A DNA stretch of 64,000 bases from Saccharina japonica (Eukaryota > Sar > Phaeophyceae > Laminariales > Laminariaceae), in the NCBI GenBank assembly GCA_008828725.1, contig MEHQ01002433.1, forward strand, positions 157,766-221,765. Direction: 5' to 3'. A program made the position numbers and the translations under genes. The notes beneath the pieces were generated by a model, which did no database searches, was not told the origin of the DNA, and saw nothing but the letters and a program-made list of their open reading frames with translations. Below, piece after piece: positions 1 through 10,504 of the stretch (position 1 is its first letter; each line of letters opens with the position of its first letter).

Positions 1-105
1 TCTCTGTCTGATGAACGGAACACGGAACACCTACTACTAATACTGCGGAGATACGGAGGGACACAGCGACGGGCGGAAGCAGTTCGAAGTAGTTCGGGTA
101 GGAGC

Positions 106-300
106 CTGGGTGCAGGGGGGGGGGGGGGGGAACTCATGGGGGCCTGGGCCGGGGGGTCGTGCATGGCCGTGGTGGTATGACCATGACCCGCCGCATCCCT
201 ACAATAGGCGGTGGGGGGGCGGGGGGGCGTACTCATTTGTTGCTTGCCTTAGTCATTTGACCATTGACCATGCCGGTGCAGGGGGGTGGGGGGGTGTTTA
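106..300 (+). repeat. R1 and R2 G-tract-headed repeats, abutting
   Basis: A run of about 15 G leads into the R1 motif (GCATGGCCGTGGTGGTATGA, then CGCATCCCTACAATAGG). A second G-rich tract leads into R2 (GTACTCATTTGTTGCTTGCC, TTAGTCATTTGACCATTGAC). The G tract directly precedes each head, as at most other copies. Confidence 0.6.
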
Positions 301-611
301 AAGCTGTATACAGGTGGAAGTAATAGAAACACTATTAAAAGGACAAGGCGAATGACCCTCTGACCATTCTGGGGGCGTCAGACGTTGGGCAGATCTTGTC
401 CTCGAACTGGATGCAGAAGAATTAACGCATATACATACCTGGCATCAGGTTATAGCAGCCCACGACGGCGCAAGCGTGCGCAGGAGAACACTTCCAAGCA
501 AAGATGCACTACGTACCCAACCAAACAATCCAATACGCGGGCATTGCATTTAACACATTTGCAAGGGGGGGTACCGGGACAACACTATGTATGTGAATGT
601 ATGCTACTGTG

Positions 612-955
612 ACCCCCCCCCCTCCCCTCCGTGCTCCGTCTCGAAAGGGATACGTGTGGTCAATGGTCAAATGCCTAAGGCAATCAACAAATGAGTAGCG
701 CCCTCCCCCCTCTCGCCTCGAAAGGGATGCGTCGTCAATGGCAAATTACTAAGGTAAGCAACAAATGGGCACCGCCCCCCCCCCTTCCCCGAGCCAACAA
801 ATGAGTACGCCCCCCCCCCCTCCCCGAGCAAACAAATGAGTACGCCCCCCCTCGGAACGGTGCTCCGTCTCGAAAGGGAATGCGTGGTCAATGGTCAAAT
901 GACTAAAGGCAAGCCAACATGAGTACGCCCCCCCCCCCCCCCTCCCCGTAGACAA
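612..955 (-). repeat. R2 tandem cluster, C-tract spaced
   Basis: Several full and partial R2 units, each with CTCCGTCTCGAAAGGGA, GTCAATGGTCAAATG and CAACAAATGAGTACG followed by a C run of 8-14. Some units retain only the last part. Single copies elsewhere at about 30805-30895 and 37043-37120. Confidence 0.65.
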
Positions 956-2425
956 AAAGCGGGCTCTCCTAGAACGCCTATCTATGTGGGCTCGGAGGCA
1001 TTACTGTAGATTCGGTTGGTTGCAGACGCCATGGTTTGCGCTGTACAACACTTACACTGCCTATAGGAGAAACAATCTTTCGTGCGTACATATTCTACAT
1101 ACATGAATCCTTGTACGCGACACAGTAGGACGGGCGCCAACTACGGATCGGGGCTCCACCACCTACACCTGTCCGGCTTTACAAGCCTCCATCTTCGACC
1201 TATTCGAGCGCTGGGGACAGCGCTATAACATAGTAAGGGTACATCCCCTCCGCTGTAGCGCACCATACTGGCTGGCGGATGGGCGCTCTCTGCGCGCTCC
1301 CCACCCGCCCCCCGCGATAGTTCGGGTCCCATCGTGTACTGCTCCATCCCCGCGAACACTCTGTGCATGGGTAGTAGTGTTTTCCTTCCCTCGGAAGGGG
1401 GGTCCACTCACCACCTATTTTTCGATACTATGGTTGAGGGTTACTGTGTGCGATACGAACATGACCAGCCCTAACCCTAACCCCACCCGACCCGACCCTA
1501 AGCCAATCAGATCCACAGCCAACCAACCATTGACTCGTGGCACAGTATCAGTCCCTTTTGTCTTGTACACAGTGTGAATCAACCATGTCATCGAATAAGT
1601 TGTGAACTCTATTAATACTATTAATACTGGTCCCCCCCCCACCCGAAACTCACACCTCGCCCATGTATTATACGCGGCGCGTTGGCGCAGTATAAGCCGG
1701 CGGAAGCCGAAAGCTCGCAGCCAAAAGTAGTGGCAAAAAGGAAAAGAAGAGCCGCCTACTTTCCGACGGAGCCCTACGTTGTGTGTATCACCTTTTGAAA
1801 ATGCAAGGTATGATTGCAACCATTGGGGTTGATTGCCACGCCATTATTGCAGACTTTTCGCTGTGCTTGACTAACTAAGTACCTCTACGAGAGTAGAAGG
1901 GGCGGGGGGGTGGGGTGGGGTGGGGTGGGGAGAGGTTCGGTTTGGGCGTTCGTTTGGACAAAGGAGGCTATATCTGAGGGGCCATGATACACATTCTACA
2001 TTAGGTTGAATTACATCATTGACTCCCCCCCCCCCCCGGGAGTTATGAGTTGGTGCACAGTTTATGTGTGAACGGCGAGAAATAACGAATAATGCGCAGC
2101 ACAAATATTTAATACTATAACATGACGCCGCCGGCGGTGGCGGTGGTGTGTGCATGCATGGCTTGCGGGGTGGAAAAAAAAGAAGCAAAAAGCAGCAGCA
2201 ACTCGGAACACCTGCCGCGTGCAGCACAACAACAAGCAGACGCGGATGAACTTCTCGCCACCCACAGCAAGCATACAACAGAATAAGAAGAATTATGATG
2301 TGATTTATTCGACACATACATATCTGCCTATTATGATACGTACCGTGTACTACAGTACTTCATACCTGGTTATACTACAGCATGCGCGCACGTTTGGGCT
2401 ACATGCCTTTGCAGTGCAGTAGTGG
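956..2425. other. No gene seen
   Basis: About 1.5 kb with no supported gene. It contains a short telomere-like CCCTAACCCTAACCCC at about 1470, C/G homopolymers (1634, 1900, 2026) and an A/C-rich tract at 2170-2240. Open frames on both strands lack splice signals and protein-like composition. Confidence 0.5.
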
Positions 2426-2700
2426 GGAGTGTACTCATTCATGCCATGCACGGACTTGCTGTAGTTGTATATATGACCACAAACAAACGCTCTCGCATCT
2501 CTATCTATGCCGGGACGGAGCACGCGCGTCGTGTTTTTACCCACCACAGACAGACATTATTTGCTTGCGTTTGCACCAAGCGCGAAGCACCGTGTGGAGT
2601 GTTCGGCGGGTCGCATGAAGGGGTGAGCTGTGCATCCTATATACCAAGAACCGCTTGTTGTGAGGCGGACTTTCTTGCCTATGGGTGATAGCGTCGGACG
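2426..2700 (+). repeat. R1 dispersed repeat, diverged full copy
   Basis: Order of landmarks: GTACTCATTCATGCCATGCA, GCCGGGACGGAGCACG, CACCAAGCGCGAAGCACCGT, GGGTCGCATGAAGGGGTGAG, CCAAGAACCGCTTGTTGTGA, GGCGGACTTTCTTGCC. It lacks a long G tract. Confidence 0.6.
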
Positions 2701-2919
2701 AACAGTGGGGGGGGGTACTTTGGGGTGCAAACCATTCCGACCGACAGGGCTCTTCAAATTAGGAATTGCCCAACATCTTTCTTTGCAATCCTACGGGAGT
2801 ATCCTGTTTGGGTTTGAAAAAAAACAAAATGCATTCCGCGTCTGGTACATATATCATATGTACATGCTTTATTGATATCCTATGGGATTGTTCACATCTG
2901 ATCGCGCTGTATGCTGCTA

Positions 2920-3275
2920 CTGTTAGATACACACCATACGTTAGATATACACCATCATGTACATGCTAACCACTGAGCCATATGATACACGTCTATCTGT
3001 CTGTGAACGTGTTAGAGAGATGTACCATGCATACTTTAGATATACACCGAAACAACCACTGAGCTATCGGTAACCGATGGCTGATAGCTCGCGCTTTGCA
3101 TTGTTGATTGCTAGACATACACCTCACGCAGAGATACGCCATTATAGCATACTACTAATATCCACCAAGAAGTTAGTATATAAGTCTGTACGTTGTTAAA
3201 TATACACCGAAGTACCACACCGAGCTATATATCAGTCGGCGATATTAGCCAGCAATTACTGGTAGCCTACTCAGG
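2920..3275 (+). repeat. Imperfect direct repeats, TTAGATATACACC
   Basis: TTAGATATACACC or close variants recur at about 2941, 3032 and 3208, each followed after 20-40 bp by CCACTGAGCTAT-like sequence. A degenerate unit of about 90-170 bp. No gene seen. Confidence 0.4.
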
Positions 3276-3279
3276 GGTA

Positions 3280-4480
3280 TCTGTTACACACGTTTTATCT
3301 CAAGGCGTTGTTTTGGGCGAAGTATTTTGAGCTCTCCTCATGTTTGGAGCTTGAGAAGGTTTAGGCCCATATATGCGTAGCATGACTCGTGCAGCTCATC
3401 TATCATATCTATGATATTATAGATGTATGTGTGTCCGCTTTCGAGCCCAACCAGCTCGATTACTAAAGAAGCTACTCGAAGTGGATTTCACGGTCGTTTC
3501 CACGTCGACGAAGAGAAGTCGTGTCCGTGTCTACCTTCGTCGGGGGCGAACCAACCGCCACCATGTTGGGAAACGCCCTTTTTCACACACCCAGCTGCGT
3601 ACACCACGGGAAGGTCAAATCAAGTGAGTGTAGTATCATAGTAATGTTAATATTAATAGTATAATAGTGTATTGATAGTAGTGATAGTAGTGTATAGTAG
3701 TTGTTGTAGTGCTATTAATGACTGATAGCTCACTCAGTAGTGGTTATTATGGTGTATATTTATGGTGTATCTCTTGACACACGTTTTGTCTCCAGGCGTT
3801 GTTTTGGGCGAGGTATTGACCTCCTCATATGTTTGGAGCTTGGTAATATTTACGTACGCACGTAGCATGACTCGTGCAGCTTGTCTATTATACCCATGAC
3901 AGATACATGTATGCGTGTCCGCTTTCGAACCAAACCAGCTCTCCTTTTCAAAGACCCCATTCATTCGGAGTGTCCACAAGGTTCACGACTGTTTCCACGT
4001 CGACCAAGAGAGGTCGTCTACCTTCGTTGGGGGTGAACTGGCCGCCGCCATGTTGAGACACACGCAATATCATATCTCCAGCTGACGCCTACTACGATAG
4101 AGGCACGAACACTTTTTGGCTGCAATATTTTTCTGAAGGAACGGGTTTCTTAACCCAAATTCGTCGGACTTTCATTTTTCTTGTGTTGCAATATGTTTCA
4201 TTGGATTAGTGAGGCCATGGGATTGCACATCGGGTGGAACTTTTATTTTCCTCCAAAATCATGTTTTGGGTGAGGGTAGGGTACAGACCTCCTCAAGTCA
4301 CCACCGCCCTCAGAAAATACATGGTGCTTACACCTCTACCGCCCTAGCACGCGTCAGCTGCGGACACCACGGGAGGGTCAATACAAATGAGAGTAGCGTC
4401 ATAGTAATACTGTTAATACTAGTATATATATTAAAAAAAACTAGTATATTAATAGTAATAGTAGGGGTTAGTACAATCTT
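3280..4480 (+). repeat. Two tandem ~490-bp units, second split by an M1 insertion
   Basis: Unit 1 (about 3283-3770) and unit 2 (about 3773-4480 including the insertion) share ACACACGTTTT-TCTC-AGGCGTTGTTTTGGGCG, CGTAGCATGACTCGTGCAGC, GTGTCCGCTTTCGA, TTTCCACGTCGACGAAGAG and CCAGCTG-GTACACCACGGGA. The later part is AT-rich with ATAGTAAT words. M1 sits inside unit 2 at 4084-4355. Confidence 0.65.
4084..4355. mobile_element. M1 MITE with AGCT target duplication
   Basis: 272 bp starting GACGCCTACTACGATAGAGG and ending with the inverted form (CCTCTACCGCCCTAGCACGCGTC region). Flanked by AGCT on both sides (4080-4083, 4356-4359). The unoccupied site survives in the neighbouring tandem unit (CACCCAGCTGCGTACACC at about 3590). 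Inner landmarks: CACTTTTTGGCTG, ATTCGTCGGACTTTCA, TTTCCTCCAAAATCATG. No open reading frame of note. Confidence 0.75.
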
Positions 4481-4523
4481 AACAAACAGTATATAGTAGG
4501 ATTACTGCACTGTAGTAGTATTA

Positions 4524-4535
4524 AAGTAGTAGTAA

Positions 4536-4628
<93 letters not shown>

Positions 4629-4641
4629 CAGTAGTAGTAGC

Positions 4642-4694
<53 letters not shown>

Positions 4695-4733
4695 CAGTAG
4701 TAGTAGCAGTAGTAGTAGTAGTAGTAGCATAGT
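4524..4733 (+). repeat. (TAG)n microsatellite, ~210 bp
   Basis: Near-pure AGT/TAG triplets with a few CAG interruptions near 4628, 4640, 4694 and 4706. Open in all non-stop frames, producing polyleucine and polythreonine shadows. Confidence 0.95.
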
Positions 4734-4789
4734 AGTGTAGTAGTAGTAGTACTATTAATAGTTGCGTTCGACCAAACAACGATGAGGAC

Positions 4790-4924
4790 ATGATTCGGCT
4801 CGGGCCAGGGGGCGTCAAAAAAATCTCACGGACAAATCCGCCTGAACTCTGGGCCGATATCATAGACTGCAATAGCATCTCCCATATGTATGACAGGCAA
4901 TTATTTTGCATGCGTGGCTGCTAG
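4790..4924 (+). pseudogene. Short coding-like fragment
   Basis: A 44-codon frame from ATG 4790 to TAG 4922-4924, reading MIRLGPGGVKKISRTNPPEL then WADIIDCNSISHMYDRQLF. The composition looks like real protein, and the frame stays open upstream into the (TAG)n array. No family recognised and no splice partners seen. It may be a gene or transposase relic. Confidence 0.22.
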
Positions 4925-5139
4925 CGAATGATAAAAACGAAGCTAAAACAACGGACGGACCTACAGTAAGTAATCCCGCGTATATAGCGTGTATATATAT
5001 AGCGCTCTTGTACACGGACAATATATGCACAGATAAAACGCCTCTTTTGTAGGAGTTCGTCCTACATCAACCATTTTGAGATCTATGAATAGGAGGGTTG
5101 ATGTGTTGTCAATCATCTGATGGGCCATGCTACGATACG

Positions 5140-6250
5140 GGGGGGGGGGTATTCATTAGCCACATGTCATGCATGGCCGGCCGTAGTCGTATGGCCATAG
5201 ACCCTCGCACCCCTACAATGCCGGGACGGAGCACGTCGGGTTTTCACCGACCACAGACAAACATTGTGCTTGCACCAAGGCGCTATGAGGTGTTGAGCGA
5301 GTCGCATCAAGGGTGAGGTGAATCCCACTAAGAACCCGCTTGAGAGCCGGACTTTCTTGCGTTGGGTGACAGCGTCGAATTCATTGATTGATTTTATGTG
5401 TGTGGCCTCTGTAGGTGGGGGGGGTGTGTGCTCATGTCATGCATGGCCGTAGTCGTATGACCAAAACACTTGTATCCCTACAATGCCGGGACGGAGCACG
5501 TTGGGTTTTCACCGACCAGACAAACATTGCTTGCACCAAGGCGCCGTGAGGTGTTGGGCGAGTCGCATCAAGGATGAAGTGCATCCTACTAAGAACCCGC
5601 TCGAGAGGCGGACTTTCTTGCGTTGGGTGACAGCGTCGAATTCATTGATTGGTTTCTGTTGTGGCCTCTGTAGGGTGTGTGTGTGCTCATATTATGCATG
5701 GCCGTAGCCGTATGACCATAGATCCTCGCATCTCTACAACGCCGGGACGGAGCACGCCGGGTTTTCACCAACCAGGCAGACATTGCTTGCACCAAGCGCA
5801 AAACGCCGTGAGGTGTTGGACGACTCACATGAACGGTGACTTGCATCCTACTAAGAATCGCCTGGGATGCGGACTTTCTCACATTGGATGGCAGCGCCGG
5901 AAGCATTGATTTGTTTTCTGGTGTGGCCAGTTCCAGAGACAGCAATGTGTATACTGAATGCTATGTAACTGCCTCGGTACGGGGGGGGGGTGTACTCATC
6001 ATGCCATGCATGGCCGTAGTCGTACGACCGTAGACCCTCGCATCCCTACAACACCGGGATGGAGCACGTAGGGTTTTCACCGACCAGACAGACATTGCTT
6101 GCACCAAGCGCGAACTGCCGTGAGGTGTTGGGTGAGTCACATGAAGTGTGACTTGCATCATACTAAGAACCACCTGAGATGAGGACTTTCTTACGTTGGG
6201 TATGACAGCGTCGAACAAATTGATTGGTGTTCTGGTGTGGCCTCAGTAGC
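5140..6250 (+). repeat. R1 tandem array, four copies
   Basis: Four head-to-tail R1 units at about 5145-5405, 5415-5665, 5680-5930 and 5982-6245. Each begins near a G tract or GTGT-CTCAT, then GCATGGCCGTAGTCGTA, GCCGGGACGGAGCACG, GGCGCCGTGAGGTGTTG, ACTAAGAACC and GACAGCGTCGAATTCATTGA. Units differ by up to several percent, so the array is not new. Confidence 0.8.
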
Positions 6251-6468
6251 GGGGAGGGTGGGTACGTATGTACCACGTGATGATGGATTATGGCCTTAAA
6301 CCGGATGGTCTTGAAATAGGGTGTTGCCTTAAACCACTGTACATATGTACGTACCACGTGATGATGCACTGCGGCCTTAAACCGGATGACCTTAACAAGG
6401 GTTTGGCCTTAAACCATTATACTTATATTATGTACCACGTGATGATGCAATGATGCACGCACGCACAG

Positions 6469-6579
6469 GTGACACATTCTCCACTCGGCAAGGTCATCCT
6501 GGAGGCCTTTGTGGTGGGCATCTGCAAGGCTCCCACCGACTGGGACATGGCGAACATCGCCGAGGAGTTCATCAAGGAG
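6469..6579 (+). pseudogene. Exon-like segment, unknown gene, copy A
   Basis: 111 nt, 37 codons, after GCACGCACAG and before GTTGGC. It reads VTHSPLGKVILEAFVVGICK and ends IAEEFIKE, clearly protein-like. A 15-nt piece at 6682-6696 between CTCAG and GTAGAC would add IRGHK. No other exons of this gene are visible. The segment lies in a perfectly duplicated block, and its downstream part recurs at about 60 kb, so it may be a captured gene fragment. Protein family not recognised. Confidence 0.35.
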
Positions 6580-7079
6580 GTTGGCCGAATTTCTGATTTT
6601 ACTTTTTTTTCATTTTTTTTCCCCCCATCCCCTTTAATACCTTCGCCCTTCCTTTCTCTCTCCTCCCTGGTCGTAACTCAGATCCGGGGTCACAAGGTAG
6701 ACTCTTCTCCCTCCTCCCCCACTACGGTTCTTGCCTTGCATTTTTATCGCGAGAATACTTCAGCCTTTTCTTCCCTCGTCGACTCGCATCAAATTAGACA
6801 AAATTCCCAGTGACATTATTTCAGTTACTGGGTTATGAAATAGTTGGCAATCAACCCCCCCACCCTCCATGCGACTCTCGCCCTATTATACCTCACGTTT
6901 CGCTTCGCGCTTGGTGCAAGCAATGCCTGCCTGGTTGGTGAAAACCCAACGTGCTCCGCCCCGGCATTGTAGGGATGCGAGGGTCTATGGGCATACGAAT
7001 ACAGCCACGCAAGGAAATGAAGTACTTCCCCCCCCCCCCCAATGTCTGCCTGGTCGGTGAAAATGTGGCCTCAAACCAC

Positions 7080-7350
7080 TGTACATGCGTACCACGTGAT
7101 GATGCACTATGGCCTTAAACCGGATGGTCTTAAAAAGGGTGTGGCCTCAAACCACTATACATACGTATGTACCACGTGATGATGGATTATGGCCTTAAAC
7201 CGGATGGTCTTGAAATAGGGTGTTGCCTTAAACCACTGTACATATGTACGTACCACGTGATGATGCACTGCGGCCTTAAACCGGATGACCTTAACAAGGG
7301 TTTGGCCTTAAACCATTATACTTATATTATGTACCACGTGATGATGCAAT
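7080..7350 (+). repeat. ~82-bp tandem repeats, CACGTGATGATG units
   Basis: Units contain GTACCACGTGATGATGCA, TGGCCTTAAACCGGATGG and CCTTAAACCACT-TACAT. The same array is at 6262-6450 in the first duplicate. Related GGTTTAAGGCCATAG words recur near 44390. Confidence 0.65.
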
Positions 7351-7367
7351 GATGCACGCACGCACAG

Positions 7368-7478
7368 GTGACACATTCTCCACTCGGCAAGGTCATCCTG
7401 GAGGCCTTTGTGGTGGGCATCTGCAAGGCTCCCACCGACTGGGACATGGCGAACATCGCCGAGGAGTTCATCAAGGAG
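7368..7478 (+). pseudogene. Exon-like segment, unknown gene, copy B
   Basis: Identical to 6469-6579, displaced by 899 bp, with the same flanking splice-like signals and the same IRGHK piece downstream. The lack of any difference over about 700 bp means a very recent duplication, gene conversion or an assembly repeat. Confidence 0.35.
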
Positions 7479-7767
7479 GTTGGCCGAATTTCTGATTTTA
7501 CTTTTTTTTCATTTTTTTTCCCCCCATCCCCTTTAATACCTTCGCCCTTCCTTTCTCTCTCCTCCCTGGTCGTAACTCAGATCCGGGGTCACAAGGTAGA
7601 CTCTTCTCCCTCCTCCCCCACTACGGTTCTTGCCTTGCATTTTTATCGCGAGAATACTTCAGCCTTTTCTTCCCTCGTCGACTCGCATCAAATTAGACAA
7701 AATTCCCAGTGACATTATTTCAGTTACTGGGTTATGAAATAGTTGGCAATCAACCCCCCCACCCTCC

Positions 7768-8065
7768 ATGCGACTCTCGCCCTATTATACCTCACGTTTC
7801 GCTTCGCGCTTGGTGCAAGCAATGCCTGCCTGGTTGGTGAAAACCCAACGTGCTCCGTCCCGGCATTGTAGGGATGCGAGGGTCTATGGTCACACGACTA
7901 CGGCCGTGCACGACATGAGTACCCTCCCCCCCCGACCTTACTCTGCCTGGTCGGTGAAAACCCGACATGCTCCGTCCCGGCATTGTAGGGATGCGAGGGT
8001 CTATGGTCATACGACTACGGCCGTGCATGAAAATGAAGTACCCCCCCCCCACCTTATTAAACTGT
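7768..8065 (-). repeat. R1, two head parts in tandem, C tracts
   Basis: A long reverse R1 copy ending CATGAGTACC with a C run, then a second shorter copy starting GCCTGGTCGGTGAAAACCCG and ending in another C run (8040-8050). Confidence 0.65.
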
Positions 8066-8371
8066 AGCAATGCCCTGGTATGAGCACGCGCACCAGTGCC
8101 AGTACTATCGTGCTGCGCACACGTGTCGGAACACACCCCACTCGCGTTGTATACCAGCTATTCTGTACTTCAGACCTACTTCGGGGCGCGTGCTTTGGTG
8201 AGGGCATAGCACTTTTTGGCTTGAGCTTTTCTGACCGACGAAGCCCCTCAGCCGAGGGTTGTACCGGTCATCGGCAAGCGGGCCTAAGCGTACACACCAG
8301 CTACGCGCGAGTACACACGCCAATCGTCACACACGCTAATAGAGGGACTACCCGACACAAGGCACTCCTTA

Positions 8372-8650
8372 GACGCATGCTACGATAGAGGCGAACTATT
8401 TGTTTATCAGGTGCTCCTCACTTGAGGAGCTTTATACTATAAAAAAGAAGTCACACACACACTGATTTTGGAGTAAACCGAAAAAGTGCCACCCGATGAA
8501 CACAGCAATCCCACGGCCCAAGTATTCAATGAAAAGTACTGTATATCACAAGAACGAAAAAAAATCCGACGATTTGGGGTTAAGGAGCCCCGTCATTCCG
8601 AAAACATTTCAGCCAAAAAGTGCTACAACAGCTCTATCGTAGCAGGCGTC
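8372..8650. mobile_element. M1 MITE
   Basis: Starts GACGCATGCTACGATAGAGG and ends TCTATCGTAGCAGGCGTC. It is followed by a local tandem duplication of about 83 bp (8614-8693 and 8697-8776) that copies the element's end plus TTATCGCTTTAGAATATC and a small TTAACTTTTGTTTAA palindrome. Confidence 0.65.
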
Positions 8651-8777
8651 GTTATCGCTTTAGAATATCATTAACTTTTGTTTAATGATATACCCAAAAA
8701 GTGCTACAACAGCTCTATCGTAGCAGGCGTCGTTATCGCTTTAGAATATCCTTAACTTTTGTTTAATGATATACTTT

Positions 8778-9038
8778 GACGCGTGCTACGGTAGAGGTAG
8801 CACTTTTTGGCTGGATCGTTTTCTGAACAAATCGGGCTTCTTAGCCCAAATTCGTCGGACTTTCATGTTCGTGGCTTAAATAATGTTTGAGAGTATACTT
8901 CGGTCATGAGATTTCGCATCCATCCGGCAGCACTTTTTTTTTTCCCCTCCAAAATCATTTGTTTCGGTGAGATATGACGCTCTTTAAGTGAGGAGCTCAG
9001 AACAAAACATGGTGCACCTCTATATCGCAGCATGCGTC
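8778..9038. mobile_element. M1 MITE
   Basis: 261 bp from GACGCGTGCTACGGTAGAGG to CTCTATATCGCAGCATGCGTC. ACTT lies next to each end (with an extra T on the left), consistent with a 4-bp duplication as at 4084. Inner GAGCTC hairpin words (AAGTGAGGAGCTCAG). Confidence 0.68.
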
Positions 9039-9056
9039 ACTTCTATACCTAGTAGG

Positions 9057-9570
9057 GACGCATGCTACGGTAGAGAGGCACCATGTTGTTTTGGAGGGTG
9101 TCGACTGAGGAGCTCTATACTTCACGCAAAAGCTGACTATGCGGAAGAAAATAAAAGTGCTACGTACCCCATGAACAATCCCATGGGCCCACTGTAACTG
9201 TAGGATTGAGAGCAATCCCACGGTAGGGGTACCACTTTTTGGCTCCAACTTTTCTGACCGGTTGAGCTCCTTACGCGAGTAACTACCGGATACTGTTAAT
9301 ATTTTACTGGTATATTTGTTTTTGGACTTACCTCATTGGAAGGTTTGGTCGGGTTGCGCGAACGAATGTTCCTGAAGTCATGTTTCGGGTGAGATATTGA
9401 GCTCTTCATGTGAGGAGCTCAGGAAAATCTGCTGCGCCCCTACCGTGGGATGAGTCTAAACACATTCACGACAAGAACGAAAGAACGACGATTTTGGGTT
9501 AAGGGCCGCGACCATTCAGAAACCTTTTCCGCCAAAAGGGACTACCTCTATCGTAGCACGCGTCTAGGGT
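9057..9570. mobile_element. M1 MITE interrupted by M1b
   Basis: The left part (9057-9205) begins GACGCATGCTACGGTAGAG. The right part (9456-9570) carries ACAAGAACGAAAGAACGACG, TTGGGTTAAGGGCC and ends CTCTATCGTAGCACGCGTC. The intervening 9206-9455 is a separate element. Confidence 0.6.
9206..9455. mobile_element. M1b MITE, CCCACGGTAGGGG ends
   Basis: About 245 bp with inverted ends TCCCACGGTAGGGG and CCCCTACCGTGGGA. A near-identical copy lies at 27957-28204, differing at only a few positions. Inner landmarks: ACCACTTTTTGGCTCC, ACTACCGGATACTGTTAATA, GGTTTGGTCGGGTTGCGCGA. Confidence 0.7.
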
Positions 9571-9574
9571 TATA

Positions 9575-10500
9575 ATGCCACCTTATTATAGGGGTGACGG
9601 CTTATTTTCTGAGCAGGGGTGGCGGCTTATTTTCCGAGCTCACCTCACAGGAGGAGCTCAATCCATCTCTCGCCCGAAACATGACTTCGAACAATTTCGT
9701 TCGCGCAACCCGCGACCAACACATTCATTCGTATTCACTATTAATAGTCCCCAAGATTAAAATGTGCTACGTAGTAAAAGTACCATGATGATGTAACCGG
9801 TAGTTTGCTCGCTTGAGGAGCTCAACTCCAGTCAGACAATATTTGCCTCAAAAGGCAAAAACTAACTGCAAACCCCTACGTACATACTACCGTGGGATGC
9901 TTCCTTTGTGTGTAGGCTATGGGATTGTCCATCGGACCTCACTCTCGTTTCTTGTCAGAGAGGGTTAGCGCGGGCTACGATCGGGGTACGTATACGTAGC
10001 ACCTAAAACATTCTGAGGGGCTCCTCACTTTGAGGAGAGCTCCATGCCTCCATACCCACCCGAAATTGGTTTTTTGGATAATATTCCGGTAGGTGGGAGC
10101 TTAACCCCCGATGAACAATCCCACGACGTACTTCTACAGTAGTAGTAGGTTCATACCGAATAACATATCGCAACACAAATGGGATACCGGGTGTGAGAAT
10201 ATAGTGCGATGGCTGGACCGGGCGTCGCCCGTCGACATCTGCAACCCACGCACCAAATATACCATTATCGGGTGCGTGTCATAGGTTCTCTCAGGTGAGG
10301 GAGCATGTCTTAAGGTCATACCTGAACTATACCAGGTACATTTTAGCCAAAAAGTACTATACGTACCTCTCGTATCATAGCACGGGTCGGTTATACTCGT
10401 AGTGTTTGTGTGAGATATACCAAGTATTATGGAGCCCCTCAAGTGAGGAGCCTCGGGAAACATAGTTGCACCCCTATCTATCATAGTAGTATTCATCTCG
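9575..10500. repeat. Decayed M1/M1b remnants
   Basis: Scattered pieces: GTGACGGCTTATTTTC and GGTGGCGGCTTATTTTCCGA, GAGCTCACCTCACAGGAGGA, CCGAAACATGACTTCGAAC, TACCGTGGGATGCTTCC, CTCACTTTGAGGAGAGCTCC. No intact ends and no gene. Confidence 0.45.
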
Positions 10501-10504
10501 GACA

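Larger units (their letters stand above)
6262..7867 (+). repeat. Direct duplication at 899-bp spacing
   Basis: 6262-6957 and 7161-7856 are identical as far as I can read, then diverge inside an R1 copy (CTCCGCCCCGG against CTCCGTCCCGG). Each unit holds short tandem repeats of about 82 bp (ACCACGTGATGATG, GGCCTTAAACCGGATG), the exon-like segment and a reverse R1. Confidence 0.85.

Noticed and set aside
1470-1500. CCCTAACCCTAA as an internal telomere
   Set aside because: Only two exact units followed by degenerate CCGACCC; similar short pieces at 34330 and 56905. Too short to claim a telomere or fusion point.
2426-2700. R1 as a tRNA- or 5S-derived SINE
   Set aside because: I looked for A and B box motifs and 5S-like starts; GGTTGGTGAAAACCC and CTACGGCCATGCA are only loosely similar, and no cloverleaf folds by eye.
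4521-4911. Minus-strand frames of polyleucine and polythreonine
   Set aside because: They are translations of the (TAG)n microsatellite; no splice signals and no non-repetitive coding part in those frames.
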